From: Desulfosporosinus sp.
Lineage (GTDB): Bacteria > Campylobacterota > Campylobacteria > Campylobacterales > Arcobacteraceae
Direction: 5' to 3'
Assembly: GCA_020719775.1 (NCBI GenBank)
Contig: DYPS01000006.1
Span: forward strand, 1-53,290
Length of the DNA: 53,290 nt
The notes under the pieces were generated by a model. It had not been told where the DNA came from. It saw nothing but the letters and a program-made list of their open reading frames with translations, and made no database searches. Shown in pieces: positions 1 through 10,819 of the stretch (the first letter of the stretch is position 1; each line of letters begins with the position of its first letter). The position numbers and the translations under genes are program-made.

Positions 1-25
1 CAACCCCAACCCCAACCCCAACCCC
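1..25. repeat. Left telomere, CCCCAA repeats
   Basis: About four perfect CCCCAA units open the sequence, ending at the C4 tract at 22-25. With the matching GGGGTT repeats at the other end this marks a natural macronuclear chromosome end. The repeat type is that of Tetrahymena and related oligohymenophoreans. Positions 26-174 are AT-rich subtelomeric DNA with no gene seen. Confidence 0.97.
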
Positions 26-174
26 ATTATTTGTCAATAAAATATTATTATGACTGAATTATCAAAAATGACTCAAAGATAGTCAATTCACGATATTGAA
101 TTTATTTATTTTCTTATTTGATAATTTTCAAGCAATTGCAATTGTGGATATGCTGTTAATAATTTTTATCAATA

Positions 175-1413
175 ATGGATAAACTGTTGTCAAGTCGTAA
201 ACAAAAATAAAACAATTCGTAAAAAATAGAAAGTCTCTCTCCTTAAAAATATGGAAAAAGTGCTTACTATGAACTTTCCTACACTCCTAGTAAACTAGCA
301 GACAATGTTCTCTTCAGAGAGGCATCTAATCTGAAGAAAATTTAGGAAGAAAGTTGCAAAACTAGAGAGTTTGAAAGTCAAAACTTAGTTCTACTCGATC
401 AGGTGGAGTACTTGAAGCAAGAGCGGGATGGAATATCAGCATCACTCAACAAGATCATTGCCATGTATAAACAGATTATTGCTGAAATGGAGACTAAAAA
501 TGAAGAAAGATTGGGGCAAATTCAAAAGAAATTTAATGAAGAAGTACAGCGCTTCATCAAAGATAAAGAACAGGAAGCTAGATTTTATCAATCTGAAAAG
601 GAAGTTTTGGAGTAAAGAATTGAGGAATTGGAAACAGAAGTATTAAAATTCAAAGCTTAAATATCAGAAATCAATCGGTTGAAGAGCAATTTGCATAATG
701 AATATGATCAACTAAATATCAAATATAAACATACTTGTGAAAAATTGACTGAAACTGAGTAAAGATGGAAGAGCGATGTGGAGAGGGCTCATTTAGATTA
801 TTAACAGTTAAAAGGAGATATGATGAAAAAAGATGTGGAGTGGAAAAATAAGCTTAGAGACGATATTGGGAAGAAGGAAAAATAAATTGAAACATCTCAA
901 AGACTTCATAAGGTTGAAATGGAAAATTTAGAAAATCAAAGAAATACTGAAAATATGTTGAAAAGTCAATAAATTACAGAACTAACTAAAACATTTGATG
1001 CATAATCAAAAAGGCTTAATTAAATAATAAATATTAAAGATCAACTCAATGATCAACTAAGCACATAGATCAGTAAGGAAAAAACAAGAATTTTGAATCT
1101 AACTCGATAGTATGAAACTGAAATAAATATGCTAACTCATTAAAAGAATAGACTATTCTAATAAATTGAAGTTTATGCTTCATAAAATGAAGGGTTGGCC
1201 AAGGACAAAGCGGTTTTAGTTGATGATTTAGAAAGTTAAAATGGAAAACTTAGATCATTATTGTATGAAAGTTCCTTGTAGTTGTAGAAATGTAAGGGAT
1301 AACTATTGGGTTTGGCGAAAGACAATTCTCGATTGGTCAATCGAGTGAAAAGTAGTTAAGAAGAAGCTAAGACTTGGCGCTAAAGTTATTATCTCAACAA
1401 GACACGAGCATGA
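175..1413 (+). CDS. Long coiled-coil protein, function unknown
   Basis: An unbroken frame of 412 residues from ATG 175 to TGA 1411-1413, crossing many TAA/TAG codons. After a short N-terminal segment with SPEKYGKSAYYELSY the rest is almost continuous heptad-rich, Glu/Lys-rich coiled coil with no membrane segment. Reading TAA/TAG as Glu makes the coiled coil strongly charged. I do not recognise a family; such proteins in ciliates are often cytoskeletal or basal-body components, but that is inference. It is the first gene after the telomere, starting about 150 bp in, and converges on SEC11 with 65 bp between stop codons. Confidence 0.85.
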
Positions 1414-1478
1414 ATCATGATAGCATCATTTAGTTGTTGAATACATAATCAAATTTTAATTTACATCAAATCGAACTA

Positions 1479-2084
1479 TCATTGAGGATCTTTGGCAATC
1501 AATACAAAGAAGCACATAGATCCGAGCACTGTGTATTTGAACCATGCATAGTCATTGAGCCAAATGGTAAACATTCCCATATATGGTAAATAGATTCTCA
1601 TCTTTCCCATTATTTCTTCTCTATTAAGCCACTTCACTCCAGAAGGATATAGCCCTCGATCATCCACGTTGTTATTGTCTCCTTTCGTTAAAATGTAAAG
1701 ATTGCCGTCGCGTCTAGATGTTTGTTGGTGTACCTCTACTGAATCGTGATAACTCTGTGAACAATGGGTATTGCTTGCGTTCGAAGATTATAGACAACAA
1801 CATCACCTGGAATTAGAGGTTAATCCCAATGAGTCCTTTGTTATTACATATTTACACAACGAGAATATCCCCCCGGTAATAACCTGGCTCCATACTGCCG
1901 GTCAGCACAACAACAACTGGGCATTCATTATTAAGCCCAAGACAAAGAGATTTCCAAAGAGCGAGAGCTGAGCCTACTATGATAACTAAAGAGAAGAGTT
2001 GCTCAACAAACTAAGTGATGGTGATTGTACTTTGATTGGTTTTAGCTTTTTGAGTTAGTTTATGTTTGATTCAATGAGATACAT
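1479..2084 (-). CDS. SEC11: Signal peptidase complex catalytic subunit SEC11
   Basis: Cleaves signal peptides from secretory proteins at the ER membrane (peptidase family S26B). The 179-residue protein has an N-terminal hydrophobic anchor, the catalytic serine in LTGSMEP, the general-base histidine in IVHRVI and the DDRGLY aspartates after LTKGDNN, then the typical C-terminal stretch LPYMGMFTIW. Three introns restore this frame: 2011-2030 (20 nt), 1836-1855 (20 nt) and 1714-1739 (26 nt, the longest confident intron here). The length fits SEC11 (about 170-190). It is divergent with the heat-shock factor gene (218 bp between ATGs). Confidence 0.95.
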
Positions 2085-2301
2085 ATCACGTGTTTAATTA
2101 TATATATAGTAAAAAATGTTTGATATATAGCACTTCAGTCAAAAACAAGCAATAGGTCATTAAGATTTAATTATTCATAGTCTTTTTATTTATTTCGATG
2201 ATTTCAATCATAATAAACATTGAAAGTCATAACTTTTTTTGTCATATTTCTATATCTATTTCCTCGATAAATTTATAATATTAAAATTATAACGCTAATC
2301 A

Positions 2302-3046
2302 ATGAATATTGAAAGCAATCAATTCCCTCAGCAGTCAATTGCATCTAAATCAATATAAGATGGAGAAGTCGCTGGATTTGTCATGAAAACATTCTAAATT
2401 TTAGGGGTACGCATTGCCTGATTTAGGTCTAGTAATATCAAAAAATAATATACTGGGCATCGAGTGAAAATGAGTTTGTGATTAAAGATGTGGTCAAATT
2501 TTAGGAAATAGTGCTTCCAAAATATTTCAGACACAATAAGATGAACAGTTTTGTTAGACAACTGAACATGTATGGCTTTCATAAAATCAAACACAATAAC
2601 TTTAAAAGCACATTTCGACACGAATACTTTCAAAAAAATAGAGAGTAAATAATTTTATATTCAGAGATTTACTCCCACTTATTAGAAGAAAACCTAAACT
2701 CAACGAGAAAGATTAATAAAATTATGAAGAAACTCGTCTTCCATCTGCTCCAGTTAAACAATAAAAGACTCCTATGCTTATTAAACAATAAGAACAACCA
2801 ACAATGGCTCATTAAAAATGGGCAAACATAAGTCAATAATTTTTAGCAACTACAAAAATGATAAATTTGTCTCTTATTAAAGTGACATGCAACTAGTTAA
2901 CTGATTTCACTAATCCTATAGCTGAGTAATAAGATTGTGTAAGTATCGAGGACGAGTTGGAGAAGGAATAGGATAGGGGATAAATGCAAGAGATGTTCGA
3001 TTTTCAAAATGTCTCTTGCTTCTTTGCCTCACGATTCGATCTGTGA
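2302..3046 (+). CDS. Heat shock transcription factor-like protein
   Basis: A nuclear DNA-binding protein with an HSF winged-helix domain near residues 20-125. Diagnostic stretches are [50 protein letters not shown] and [17 protein letters not shown]. Two 20-nt introns (2407-2426, 2645-2664) are needed to join these blocks in frame, and both lie inside the DNA-binding domain. The protein is about 234 residues, short for an HSF, with only a brief coiled-coil/trimerisation-like region and an acidic tail. The activation domain is therefore small or absent. In TFEIL the Glu is encoded by TAA, one of the sites supporting the Glu code. Confidence 0.92.
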
Positions 3047-3117
3047 GTTAATCATATTTATATTTGGTATTCTTTCATTCTGTTGGTTTAATAAATTCCT
3101 TTTAGTTTAAATAGTCA

Positions 3118-3713
3118 TCATCTTCTGCCTCTAGCTCTTTCGAACTTTCTGCCCTAAGCGCGAACTCTAGGAGCAGTGTGAGAGCCTTTTTGACCGGGAT
3201 AGAGACCAAAATGACGTTTAGCCTCTCTGTCTCTTGGACCTCTCAACAATAGCACGTCTTTGCCTGTGGGGGCAAGTTGAGCTAATTGATCGAAAGTTAG
3301 AGCAGTTCCCTTGGCAGCTTGAATTCTAGCCCTAGCAGTGTTGGTGAACTTAAGAGCACAGATTCTTAATCCTTCTGGAAGATTAAGGAGTCTGGAGTCA
3401 TCAGTAACAGTTCCAACAACAGCAACGATGCGTGAGTTGAACTTGGTAAGGCCTTGGGGAACGGCACTATTGTTTTTGGTGAGGTGCTTGACGACACGGG
3501 AAAGGGAAAGAGGGTATCTGTTGAGACGAGACTGATTGAGTCTCTTGTGAACAACCTCGTTGAACTTGGATTAAGTCCTGCGGGTCAAAAAAGAATAGAG
3601 CTGAGTCGGGTGTATTTTACCTTAATCAAGCTCTTGAGGTAGCTGTTTGAAGACTTAGTAGTCCTGAAGCCCCTGTTGGCGATTCTACCGCCTCTGATAA
3701 GATCAATACCCAT
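3118..3713 (-). CDS. RPL18: 60S ribosomal protein eL18
   Basis: A structural protein of the large ribosomal subunit. The 191-residue product matches eL18 end to end: MGIDLIRGG start, YLKSLIKLYSFL, NRYPLSLSR, VVGTVTDD, LTFDQLA, a LLLRGPRDREAKRHFG block and a basic C-terminus FERARGRR. One 20-nt intron at 3601-3620 falls within KLYSF. Codon use is richer in C and G at third positions than neighbouring genes, as expected for high expression. It is divergent with the gene at 3850; the 136-bp intergenic region has a C/T-rich tract near 3772-3795. Confidence 0.96.
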
Positions 3714-3849
3714 TTTGTGACTAGAATTATTATTATTAATTAATATTTTAATGCAATAAAATAATTACTACCCTCCCCCTCTACTTTTCCCGACAATTCT
3801 TTCCTATGATTATGTGTTGATATTATATTGATATTTATAGGATAAGAAA

Positions 3850-4930
3850 ATGTTCTTTGAACTTTAGGATGTCAAAAGGAGGCATAATCCCTCCTGGTGG
3901 ACTAACAACGTCACTGCCTGGCACACCGCAGTCGACTCCACCACTTCCTGGAATTTCCAGAGAGGTAACCCTTATAACACACAGGTCTGATGATTGGACT
4001 AACTGTAGGCCCTGCCCAACAATACTTAACACATTTCATTCATCATGCCAAAGCGATGTTCACTTATTATGAACCTCCAGTCGGATTATCGCAATGGTTG
4101 ACCTTCATCAAGGAAACTCGCAACTTAGAATCTTTCCGCTCTGGACTTACGAGCAGAATGCAGTTGGGAGTTCTTACCGGGGCACTCAACATTGCTCCCA
4201 ACATTGCTTTACTTAGACAGTTCAACTCTGGCTGGTCATGCAATAACGGAGGATTTTAGTACAGTTACTTCCGTAAGCTTCCTACATTCTTTGCAGCAGC
4301 TGCCCTTGCTTCCCCTCTTAGTGTTGCTTTGGATATGACCGAGCGAGCATATTACGCTGATAAGACCTTCCCAAAAGAGCTTCAGAAAGGATACAAAAGC
4401 TACTTAGACTGTTTTAAGAGAATCCCCTTCGAGGAGGGACCTTTCTATTTATTCAAAAACAGTTTCCCTCTTTTTGTCAAGCATGCCTTCGGTCCCTTCA
4501 CTGCCTTTTACTCTTACGACTTTGTCATCGATAAGTTGTCAGTCCTTTGGAGAAACACGAACGTCCCAGTTTTACCCTTAGTAATTTTATCTGCAACTAT
4601 GGGAACCTATTTAGGAGCAGTATTCACTTACCCCTTCGCCCATACTGTCAGAGAGATGGTGGACATATGGCCCCGCAAAGATGGAGTTGATCCATTCAAT
4701 GGAAATTACCGCAAGGCTAGTATGTACGTTTGGTTCCATCAAAACATTCTTGGCTACTACCCCGGTTTCTTCAAGAATTACTTCTGGCATGTGGCTCCTC
4801 AGTATGTTTTTTCTTACTCAGGTGGTTCTTCACCATTCTCTTAGCTGAAAAGTTCGGCATCTTCAAGTACTGGAGGATCGATATCTTCAACGGTGCAGCC
4901 GACAACTCTCCGGAGGACAGTTTCGTATGA
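3850..4930 (+). CDS. Divergent mitochondrial carrier-like membrane protein
   Basis: A 346-residue polytopic protein rich in aromatic residues. Repeated features such as SPLSVALDMTERAYYAD and TYPFAHTVREMVDIWPRK resemble degenerate carrier signatures (Px[DE]xx[KR]) of the SLC25 family, spaced about 110 residues apart. I infer a divergent mitochondrial carrier fold, transport substrate unknown. Introns are 3965-3984 and 4802-4821, both 20 nt. The start at 3850 is chosen because only this frame splices in phase; the later ATG at 3869 would run into TGA after splicing. Only two TAG codons and C/G-rich third positions suggest high expression. Confidence 0.7.
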
Positions 4931-5016
4931 TAATTTCGAACTAACAATAATAGCCCTCAACACTTTACTTTGCACAATCTTCTAACCTTTAATTTTATTG
5001 AAATAATATAACTTCG

Positions 5017-5631
5017 ATGATCGGCATCGGCCACAAACAAGAAAAACTTACCAAGATCAAGATACTCGCAGAGAAGGCAAAGGAGTATAATCAAAAATAT
5101 GATGATCTAATTGCCCAGGGGCTTGATCCTCAATAGGTTGCAAGCATACTTCAGAAGGAAGAGTATGATAGAAGACATCAAGGTACATTCGTTGACGAAC
5201 CTTATAAAGTATTTGTTTTCACTAATTAGACTTCCTCTCGTATCAATCAAATTGGAGGAGCAGTTCATCTCGGCTATACTTAAGCTCATAAGACTTTAAC
5301 TGAGACTCAAAACTTATACAAACCTTTGGACTCTGTGATGCAGTCTAAAAAATAAGGCACTCATAGTGGGTTCAATTTCACAAAAACACAATAGGAAGTC
5401 TTTTAAATGCATAAAATGAAGTAAAGAATTCAAAAGGACCATCTAGCTTAAGATTTCGCAATCGATTTGGGAGAGAAGAAATCGACTGACTACAAATTAC
5501 ACTACAATGACGATAAAAAGATGGTGGATATTAGATCAAGCAAAGACAAGCAGTATCATCAAAGGAAGAACGAATTGAACTGGTATGTTGAGACTTATAT
5601 TAAAACCAAGGACAGTCTCAGAAAATGCTGA
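5017..5631 (+). CDS. Conserved-looking hydrophilic protein, unknown
   Basis: A 204-residue basic, hydrophilic protein with no membrane segment. The N-terminus is helical (KLTKIKILAEKAKEYNQKY, then DPQEVASIL), the middle has YKPLDSVMQ and the C-terminus ends in a Lys/Glu-rich helix. I do not recognise the family. A 21-nt GT...AG stretch at 5209-5229 looks like an intron but is a multiple of three and contains no TGA, so the frame stays open either way; I left it in. It starts 86 bp after the stop of the carrier-like gene on the same strand. Confidence 0.75.
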
Positions 5632-5723
5632 TCTCACTTATTTACAACTCAAAATATTTAAGTAGAATTGAAGTGAGAATCACTAATATATAAAATGTGG
5701 TTCATTTAAGACAATATCATTAA

Positions 5724-6451
5724 TCAAATTTATTGTATGTTTTCAATTTGTTTCAAAATTTTATATGCTTCAAATTATTGAGTAATAAGTTTAACTTTGT
5801 TGTTAGCATCGAATAGTTCTTCCTTTAGCCTATATACTTCATCCTCCATATCTAGAGCACTTTGCACAGCTTAATTATATTAAGTTTTAGAACATGATTA
5901 AGGCTCTGGTTCAGTTTGGACTTCATGATTTTAAGTTTCACAAATTGAGGAAACAGCAAGAGGACTAATGGAAGGCTGTTGCTGAAATTCTAATAGTTCT
6001 CTTATTTTAGCCTAATATTATTTAATTACTAGATCTTTTTAGAAAATAGCTTCAATTAATACTTTCTTCTCTTCTACAACTTTGTCAACTTCCTCAATAA
6101 GTTCAATATTCTGCTGTCTCAACTCAACTATATTAACTTACTTCTCTTCTAATATTTTTTAAACCCTCTGAACATCACTCTCTAAAGTTTTGAATTGCTT
6201 AGTTGTTTCTTCAATCAATTTTTTGTTCGCAGTCTATAGTTTTTCCCTGCTTTAATCTATATATACACTTTTCTGATATTTTATTTATCTTCAATTGGTC
6301 GAATATATTGAGGTGTGATGTCCTATCTTGAAATGACTGCTGTCGGAGTTTTTATGGCAGATGAAGGAAATAGTTTCTTTTGTGAGTGACTGACATGTGA
6401 AGAATAAGAGGTGTTACCCATATAGTTGAATCTCTTTCTTTCAGTGAGCAT
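5724..6451 (-). CDS. Coiled-coil protein, unknown
   Basis: A 235-residue protein. The first 75 residues are Ser/Thr-rich and low complexity, followed by coiled coil starting about KLETANKKLIEETTK and running with one break through a Glu/Pro-rich linker to the C-terminus. One 20-nt intron lies at 6247-6266. No catalytic or targeting motif is visible. It converges on the gene at 5017 (92 bp between stops) and diverges from the GH31 gene (183 bp between starts). Confidence 0.78.
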
Positions 6452-6634
6452 AACTGCTATATCCGTTAATTAATAATACGATCCTTCTGAAACTAAAACG
6501 TTTTGATTAAAAAACTGAATTTTGATGGCAGTGTGGAATTAAAAATTAAAATAAAGAAAGGATATCACTTTTCTAATAGAATAACACGTCACTGCCTTCA
6601 TTAGTATAATCTGTCTAATAATATAACAATCATT

Positions 6635-9160
6635 ATGGAAAGATCAAACTTAAATATCTTTGCTTGCAATCACAGACCTTTATCTCAATTGGTTTTTGTA
6701 TTGCTTGTAATTATGTGTTTAAGAGTGACAGAGTGCGAATCAGTATTCACAGTTTATCCTCTGGCTGATGATTACTTTTAAAAAATATATGTGGTTCAAC
6801 ATCAAAATCAAAAATATTATCTAACAATCTCATGCAAGTAAAGAAACATGCTCAGTCTTAGCATCACGAAATAAAAATAATTTTAATAGGCTCCAAGATT
6901 CAACATATATGGCAATGCATAAATTAAACCAAAAATGGCGAGAGGTGTATATACTTTCTTGCAGGAATGCCGTGCTCATGTTCAAGTCAATACTGACAAC
7001 TTTTTAGAAGTGAGACGAAATAAAGACAGTTAAATTATTTTTGCAATTAGTTAGCTTAATTTTCAAAATCTCAATAATAGGTTTATAGTCAAGGATTAAT
7101 CGACGAAATGGGGCTTTGGGTAGCGCTTTCAGCGGAAATTTTCTGTTGCAGATGGGCTTTGGACTATATGGAATAGAGATAAACCTTGGATGATTGATGA
7201 TGGGAGAGCTGGATCGAGTCAGCAGACATATGGCCATCATCCTGTATATCTTGCAAGAGAAAGACAAAGCAGACTCTATCATTTTGTCTATTATAAGAAT
7301 ACTCATGGAATGCTGATTGAATCCTCAAAAAATAGTGATAGTTTAATTTTCAATTCAGTGGGCGGAAATGTGCACTTCATAATTATTTTGGGTCAGCAAA
7401 ACCCATAGGATGTACTTTAAAAATATCACTAATATATTGGAACAAGTCATATTCCACCTTTTTGGAGTATGGGATACCATCAGTCACGATGGGGATACAA
7501 AAACTTAAATGATATAAAAGAAGTAGTAGCTAAATTCAACTAAAACAGTATTCCAATTGATACCATTTGGTCTGACTTATAATACATGTAAAGAAAGAAA
7601 ATATTCACAATCAATTAGGGTACTCATCCATCCAAACAATTTAATGAATTTTTAGAAAAAGAAGCTATACATTTTGTGCCTTTGATAGACGTGGGAGTGT
7701 CAGTCGATGATCAACCTGCTATGAAGATGGGAAAATAAATGAACGTGTATTTGAAGCATCCTAAAAATCAAAATTAATACTATACTGGAGAAGTTTGGCC
7801 TGGAGTTGTTCATTTTGTAGATTATCTTCATCCTAATGCTACAACTTTCTGGAAAAATCAGCTAGGAAGACTCTACTAAAAGATTAAATTTTCAGGAATA
7901 TGGCTAGATATGAACTAGCCCTCGAACTTTAGAGGAGGCGAGAATGTTAACGAACCTTTTAGAATTCAGCAAAACTAAAACATCAACACAATGACCATTA
8001 ATGTTGAACTAAAACATTATACTGAAAGCAAATATCCTCTTTAACATAGAGAAGTTCATGCTTATTTTGGACATTTATCAACTGTCCCCACTCATTAATT
8101 TTTGGCACAAAATGGTAGAGCATTTATCATTAGTCGTAGTAGCAGCGTTGGATCAGGACATTTTGCTGGACATTGGACAGGAGATAATGTAGCAAATTGG
8201 GATTTTTTGAGACTGTCTATTAATGGAAATTTCTTATTTCAAATATTTGGAACTCAAATTGTTGGAGCTGATATTTGTGGTTTCTATAGGGATACTACTG
8301 AATAATTATGTTCAAGATGGATGCAACTTGGAACATTCTATCCTTTCTCAAGAAATCATAATCATTAATAATCCAAGGGTCAATAACCCTATCAGTTTGG
8401 TCAAACACTGTTACAAACTTCAAAAGTTAGCATTCGTACTAGATATGCCCTTCTTAAACAATTTTATACTACTCTTCTTCAAAAGAAAGGAAAAGGATCT
8501 TTCTTTAGACCTTTAACTTTTTAATTCTTTAACGATGAAGATGCTTATGTAGAATAAGTAATTGAAACAGAGTTTTTAATTGGAAAATATTTGTTAGTGG
8601 CTCCCATTGTGACTCAAGGTGCAGATTCAAGAGAAGTATATTTTCCAGGATAGACTGAAAATTGGTCTGAATTCACAATAAATTCATAATCTGGAAAAGT
8701 GAATGAAGATTCAATAAAATCAATCAAAGGAAAATCAAGAGTAGTCATTAAAAATAGTCTACCTGCTAGTGCTCCTACATTCCTTCGCTAAGGATATGCA
8801 ATTCTGACTAATTAACCTGCCAAAAGATCAGCACAACTCAGTTCCAGCTTCCATTTGTTTGCATCACTTAAAAATAATTAATCATTTGCTCAAATGTTGG
8901 GAATTGATGATTTTGGGAAAGAAGTTCATATTCAAAAGTGTATCAAAGATAACTGTCTGTTTGTTTTCAATATCAAACAATAGAAAGAAGGAGAATTCAA
9001 GCTTACTTGGAATTATATTGGAGACTAACAGATTATTGGCAGTTTGAAGATAGAATCATGGATAGTTGTAAGTGGAGACAAAATTTGGAAAGGAAAGTAA
9101 AGTGCATAAGTTAAAGGTCGTAATGGAGAAGTCACTGTTAAACTATAACTAAAAGCATGA
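6635..9160 (+). CDS. Glycoside hydrolase family 31 alpha-glucosidase-like enzyme
   Basis: An 841-residue retaining alpha-glycosidase of family GH31. An N-terminal hydrophobic stretch at about residues 18-36 (LSQLVFVLLVIMCL) suggests a signal sequence or anchor, hence a lysosomal, secreted or ER location. The GH31 barrel shows KWGFGERF, TYGHHPVYL, WSMGYHQSRWGY, the nucleophile Asp about residue 425 in GIWLDMNEPSNF, the acid/base Asp about residue 517 in GHWTGDN, and GADICGF. The Glu in GFGER and DMNEP are TAG codons (7121, 7916), so the active site is canonical only if TAG is Glu. No intron was needed. It could equally be ER glucosidase II or acid alpha-glucosidase; no ER retention signal is visible at the C-terminus. 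Confidence 0.93.
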
Positions 9161-9632
9161 TTGTTCAAATTTAAAGTCATTATTATTATTAAAATTATAG
9201 GAAAAAGAATTAATTTGAACTGCTACCTACATTCATCAGTCGAGCTTTTTCAATAAATTATAATCTTTATCAGTCTTATGACAACCTGAGCATACCTTAT
9301 TTTAGTAATTTGACTTTTTCTGTCTAATTGATTCATATTAATAATTATTTAGTATATAATGAAGTAATTGGCAAAGTCAAACTTCAATAAATCAGGAGTA
9401 TAATAAATTAAATAGTGGTAGAATTCACAAGCGTGTTGAGGTTAAGAATTAACTGAATGTGTGAGGATGGGAATGTTCGGGATGAAGGGTGACGGGATGA
9501 GTATATGGTTTATTAAAGCATTTATATTTGTATTATGCCAGATATTATGTTTGATTAAAAGGGTGAGAAGGAAGCAAAAATATATAATTCGAATCTGGTG
9601 CACTCTAATTTTATTACAACCTGTGGACACTC
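9161..9632. other. Intergenic, nothing recognised
   Basis: 472 bp between the GH31 and phosphatase genes, both forward. The first half is AT-rich. From about 9440 the sequence becomes GC-richer and purine-rich, and may include the 5' leader or promoter of the phosphatase gene. No RNA gene or extended homologous frame seen. Confidence 0.5.
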
Positions 9633-10109
9633 ATGAGCTATTTCACCTCAGCACAACGTCTCGCCTAGCCGCAACAGCAGCCTTTTTCACTCTGGATCAG
9701 CGGACAAACATTTGCCCACAATCTACATTAGCTTGCAGAACATAATATCACCGCTATTCTTTCACTGGGCAGCGACCACTTCAACTTTCCCCCACATCTG
9801 ACACACCTCTACCTCGAGCTTGAGGACACATAAGACGAGGATATTACCCGAGTATTCGACACGACCTATCAATTCATTGAAAAATAAAGAAAAACTTCCA
9901 ATGTTCTCATACATTGCATCGCTGGAGTCTCAAGGTCTGCCACTATAGCCACTTACTACTTAATGAGAAAATATAGATGGACAACAGACAAAAGTCTCAA
10001 GAATATCAGCAATTCTCGACCCTGTGCACGACCTAACTTAGGGTTTTGGCGGCAGTTGAAGAGGGAATAGACTAAGCTTGGATTAGGATTAATGAACAGT
10101 CGTTTTTGA
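9633..10109 (+). CDS. Dual-specificity protein phosphatase
   Basis: A 158-residue single-domain phosphatase of the cysteine-dependent DUSP family. The P-loop HCIAGVSRSAT holds the catalytic Cys and Arg (HCxxGxxRS), preceded by NVLIH and followed by YLMRKYRWT, and the C-terminal PNLGFWRQL helix is typical of atypical DUSPs. The general-acid loop lies near LELEDTQDEDI. It probably removes phosphate from Tyr and Ser/Thr of signalling proteins in the cytosol; the substrate is unknown. The length matches small DUSPs. The start at 9633 is the first ATG of the open frame and gives the usual SGQTFAHNLHEL beginning of the fold. No intron. Confidence 0.92.
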
Positions 10110-10232
10110 TGTTTACTTATAGAAAGCAATGATTTGTATATGAAGTGAGAGAAAGGGACTCATACTGATTGATGCCAAACGGAAATATTAGAGGATATTA
10201 AAATAAATATTAATTAATTTAATACCACAAGC

Positions 10233-10806
10233 ATGTCTGAGCAAACGCCCTCCAGGGGAAGTTACAACTCGCTCCAACTTTAGAAAAAACACATACAACT
10301 CCTAGATCCAACAGAAAAAACTGATCCCAAAAAACACACAGAAAAAAGGTATAATCCCACTTCCAACCTCAAAACTGGCGCCAATACGGATAGATACACT
10401 CTCTAGGGAACTACCTAAAGACAGGAAGACCAAAACGGCATGCCACGAATCGATGAGGATCTCTCTCATCTTCGGCAGCAAATTGAAAGGTTGGATTGCT
10501 ATGACCAGTCCTAGGTGCGTCTTCGGTATTAGTCATAGTCTTTCGTATTACGCAAGAGGCGTGGGTACTGATGTTTTAAAGCAGTAATTTGTTTCGTGGT
10601 TTCGAGAAAATAGGCGAGGAAAGATAGGAGGGAAAATAGGACAGGTCGATTATATTAGACAAATTCATAAATCGGAAAAAGCCCGCAACTAAAAATTCGA
10701 TCAAGCTGAAGAAGTTTATGAATCTCTACATGGGAAGAAGTTACTAATATCCCAAGAGCAATCCCTTCCTCTCCTTTATATCCATAAAACATAAAATACC
10801 ACTTGA
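10233..10806 (+). CDS. Small hydrophilic protein, unknown; splice site unresolved
   Basis: From ATG 10233 a hydrophilic frame reads to about 10520, with TDPKKHTEKRYNPTSN and IDEDLSHLRQQIERLD. A second coding-like frame continues from about 10557 with GTDVLKQQFVSWFRENRRGK and KARNEKFDQAEEVYESLHG and stops at TGA 10804-10806. Joining them needs an intron of length 3n+1. Candidates are 10538-10556 (19 nt), 10526-10556 (31 nt) or 10508-10532 (25 nt); none is a 20-mer, so I leave it open. Without splicing the first frame stops at 10571 (112 residues). No family recognised. Its stop is 13 bp before the INO80 start codon. Confidence 0.5.
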
Positions 10807-10819
10807 GATCCTCTCCAAA

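Noticed and set aside
7121-7918. Loss of conserved glutamates in the GH31 active site (GFGQR, DMNQP)
   Set aside because: This appears only if TAG is read as Gln. With TAG as Glu both motifs are canonical, and the same pattern holds in other genes.
9586-9605. tRNA-like TTCGAATC string near 9588
   Set aside because: No matching acceptor stem, anticodon loop or D-arm could be drawn on either strand.
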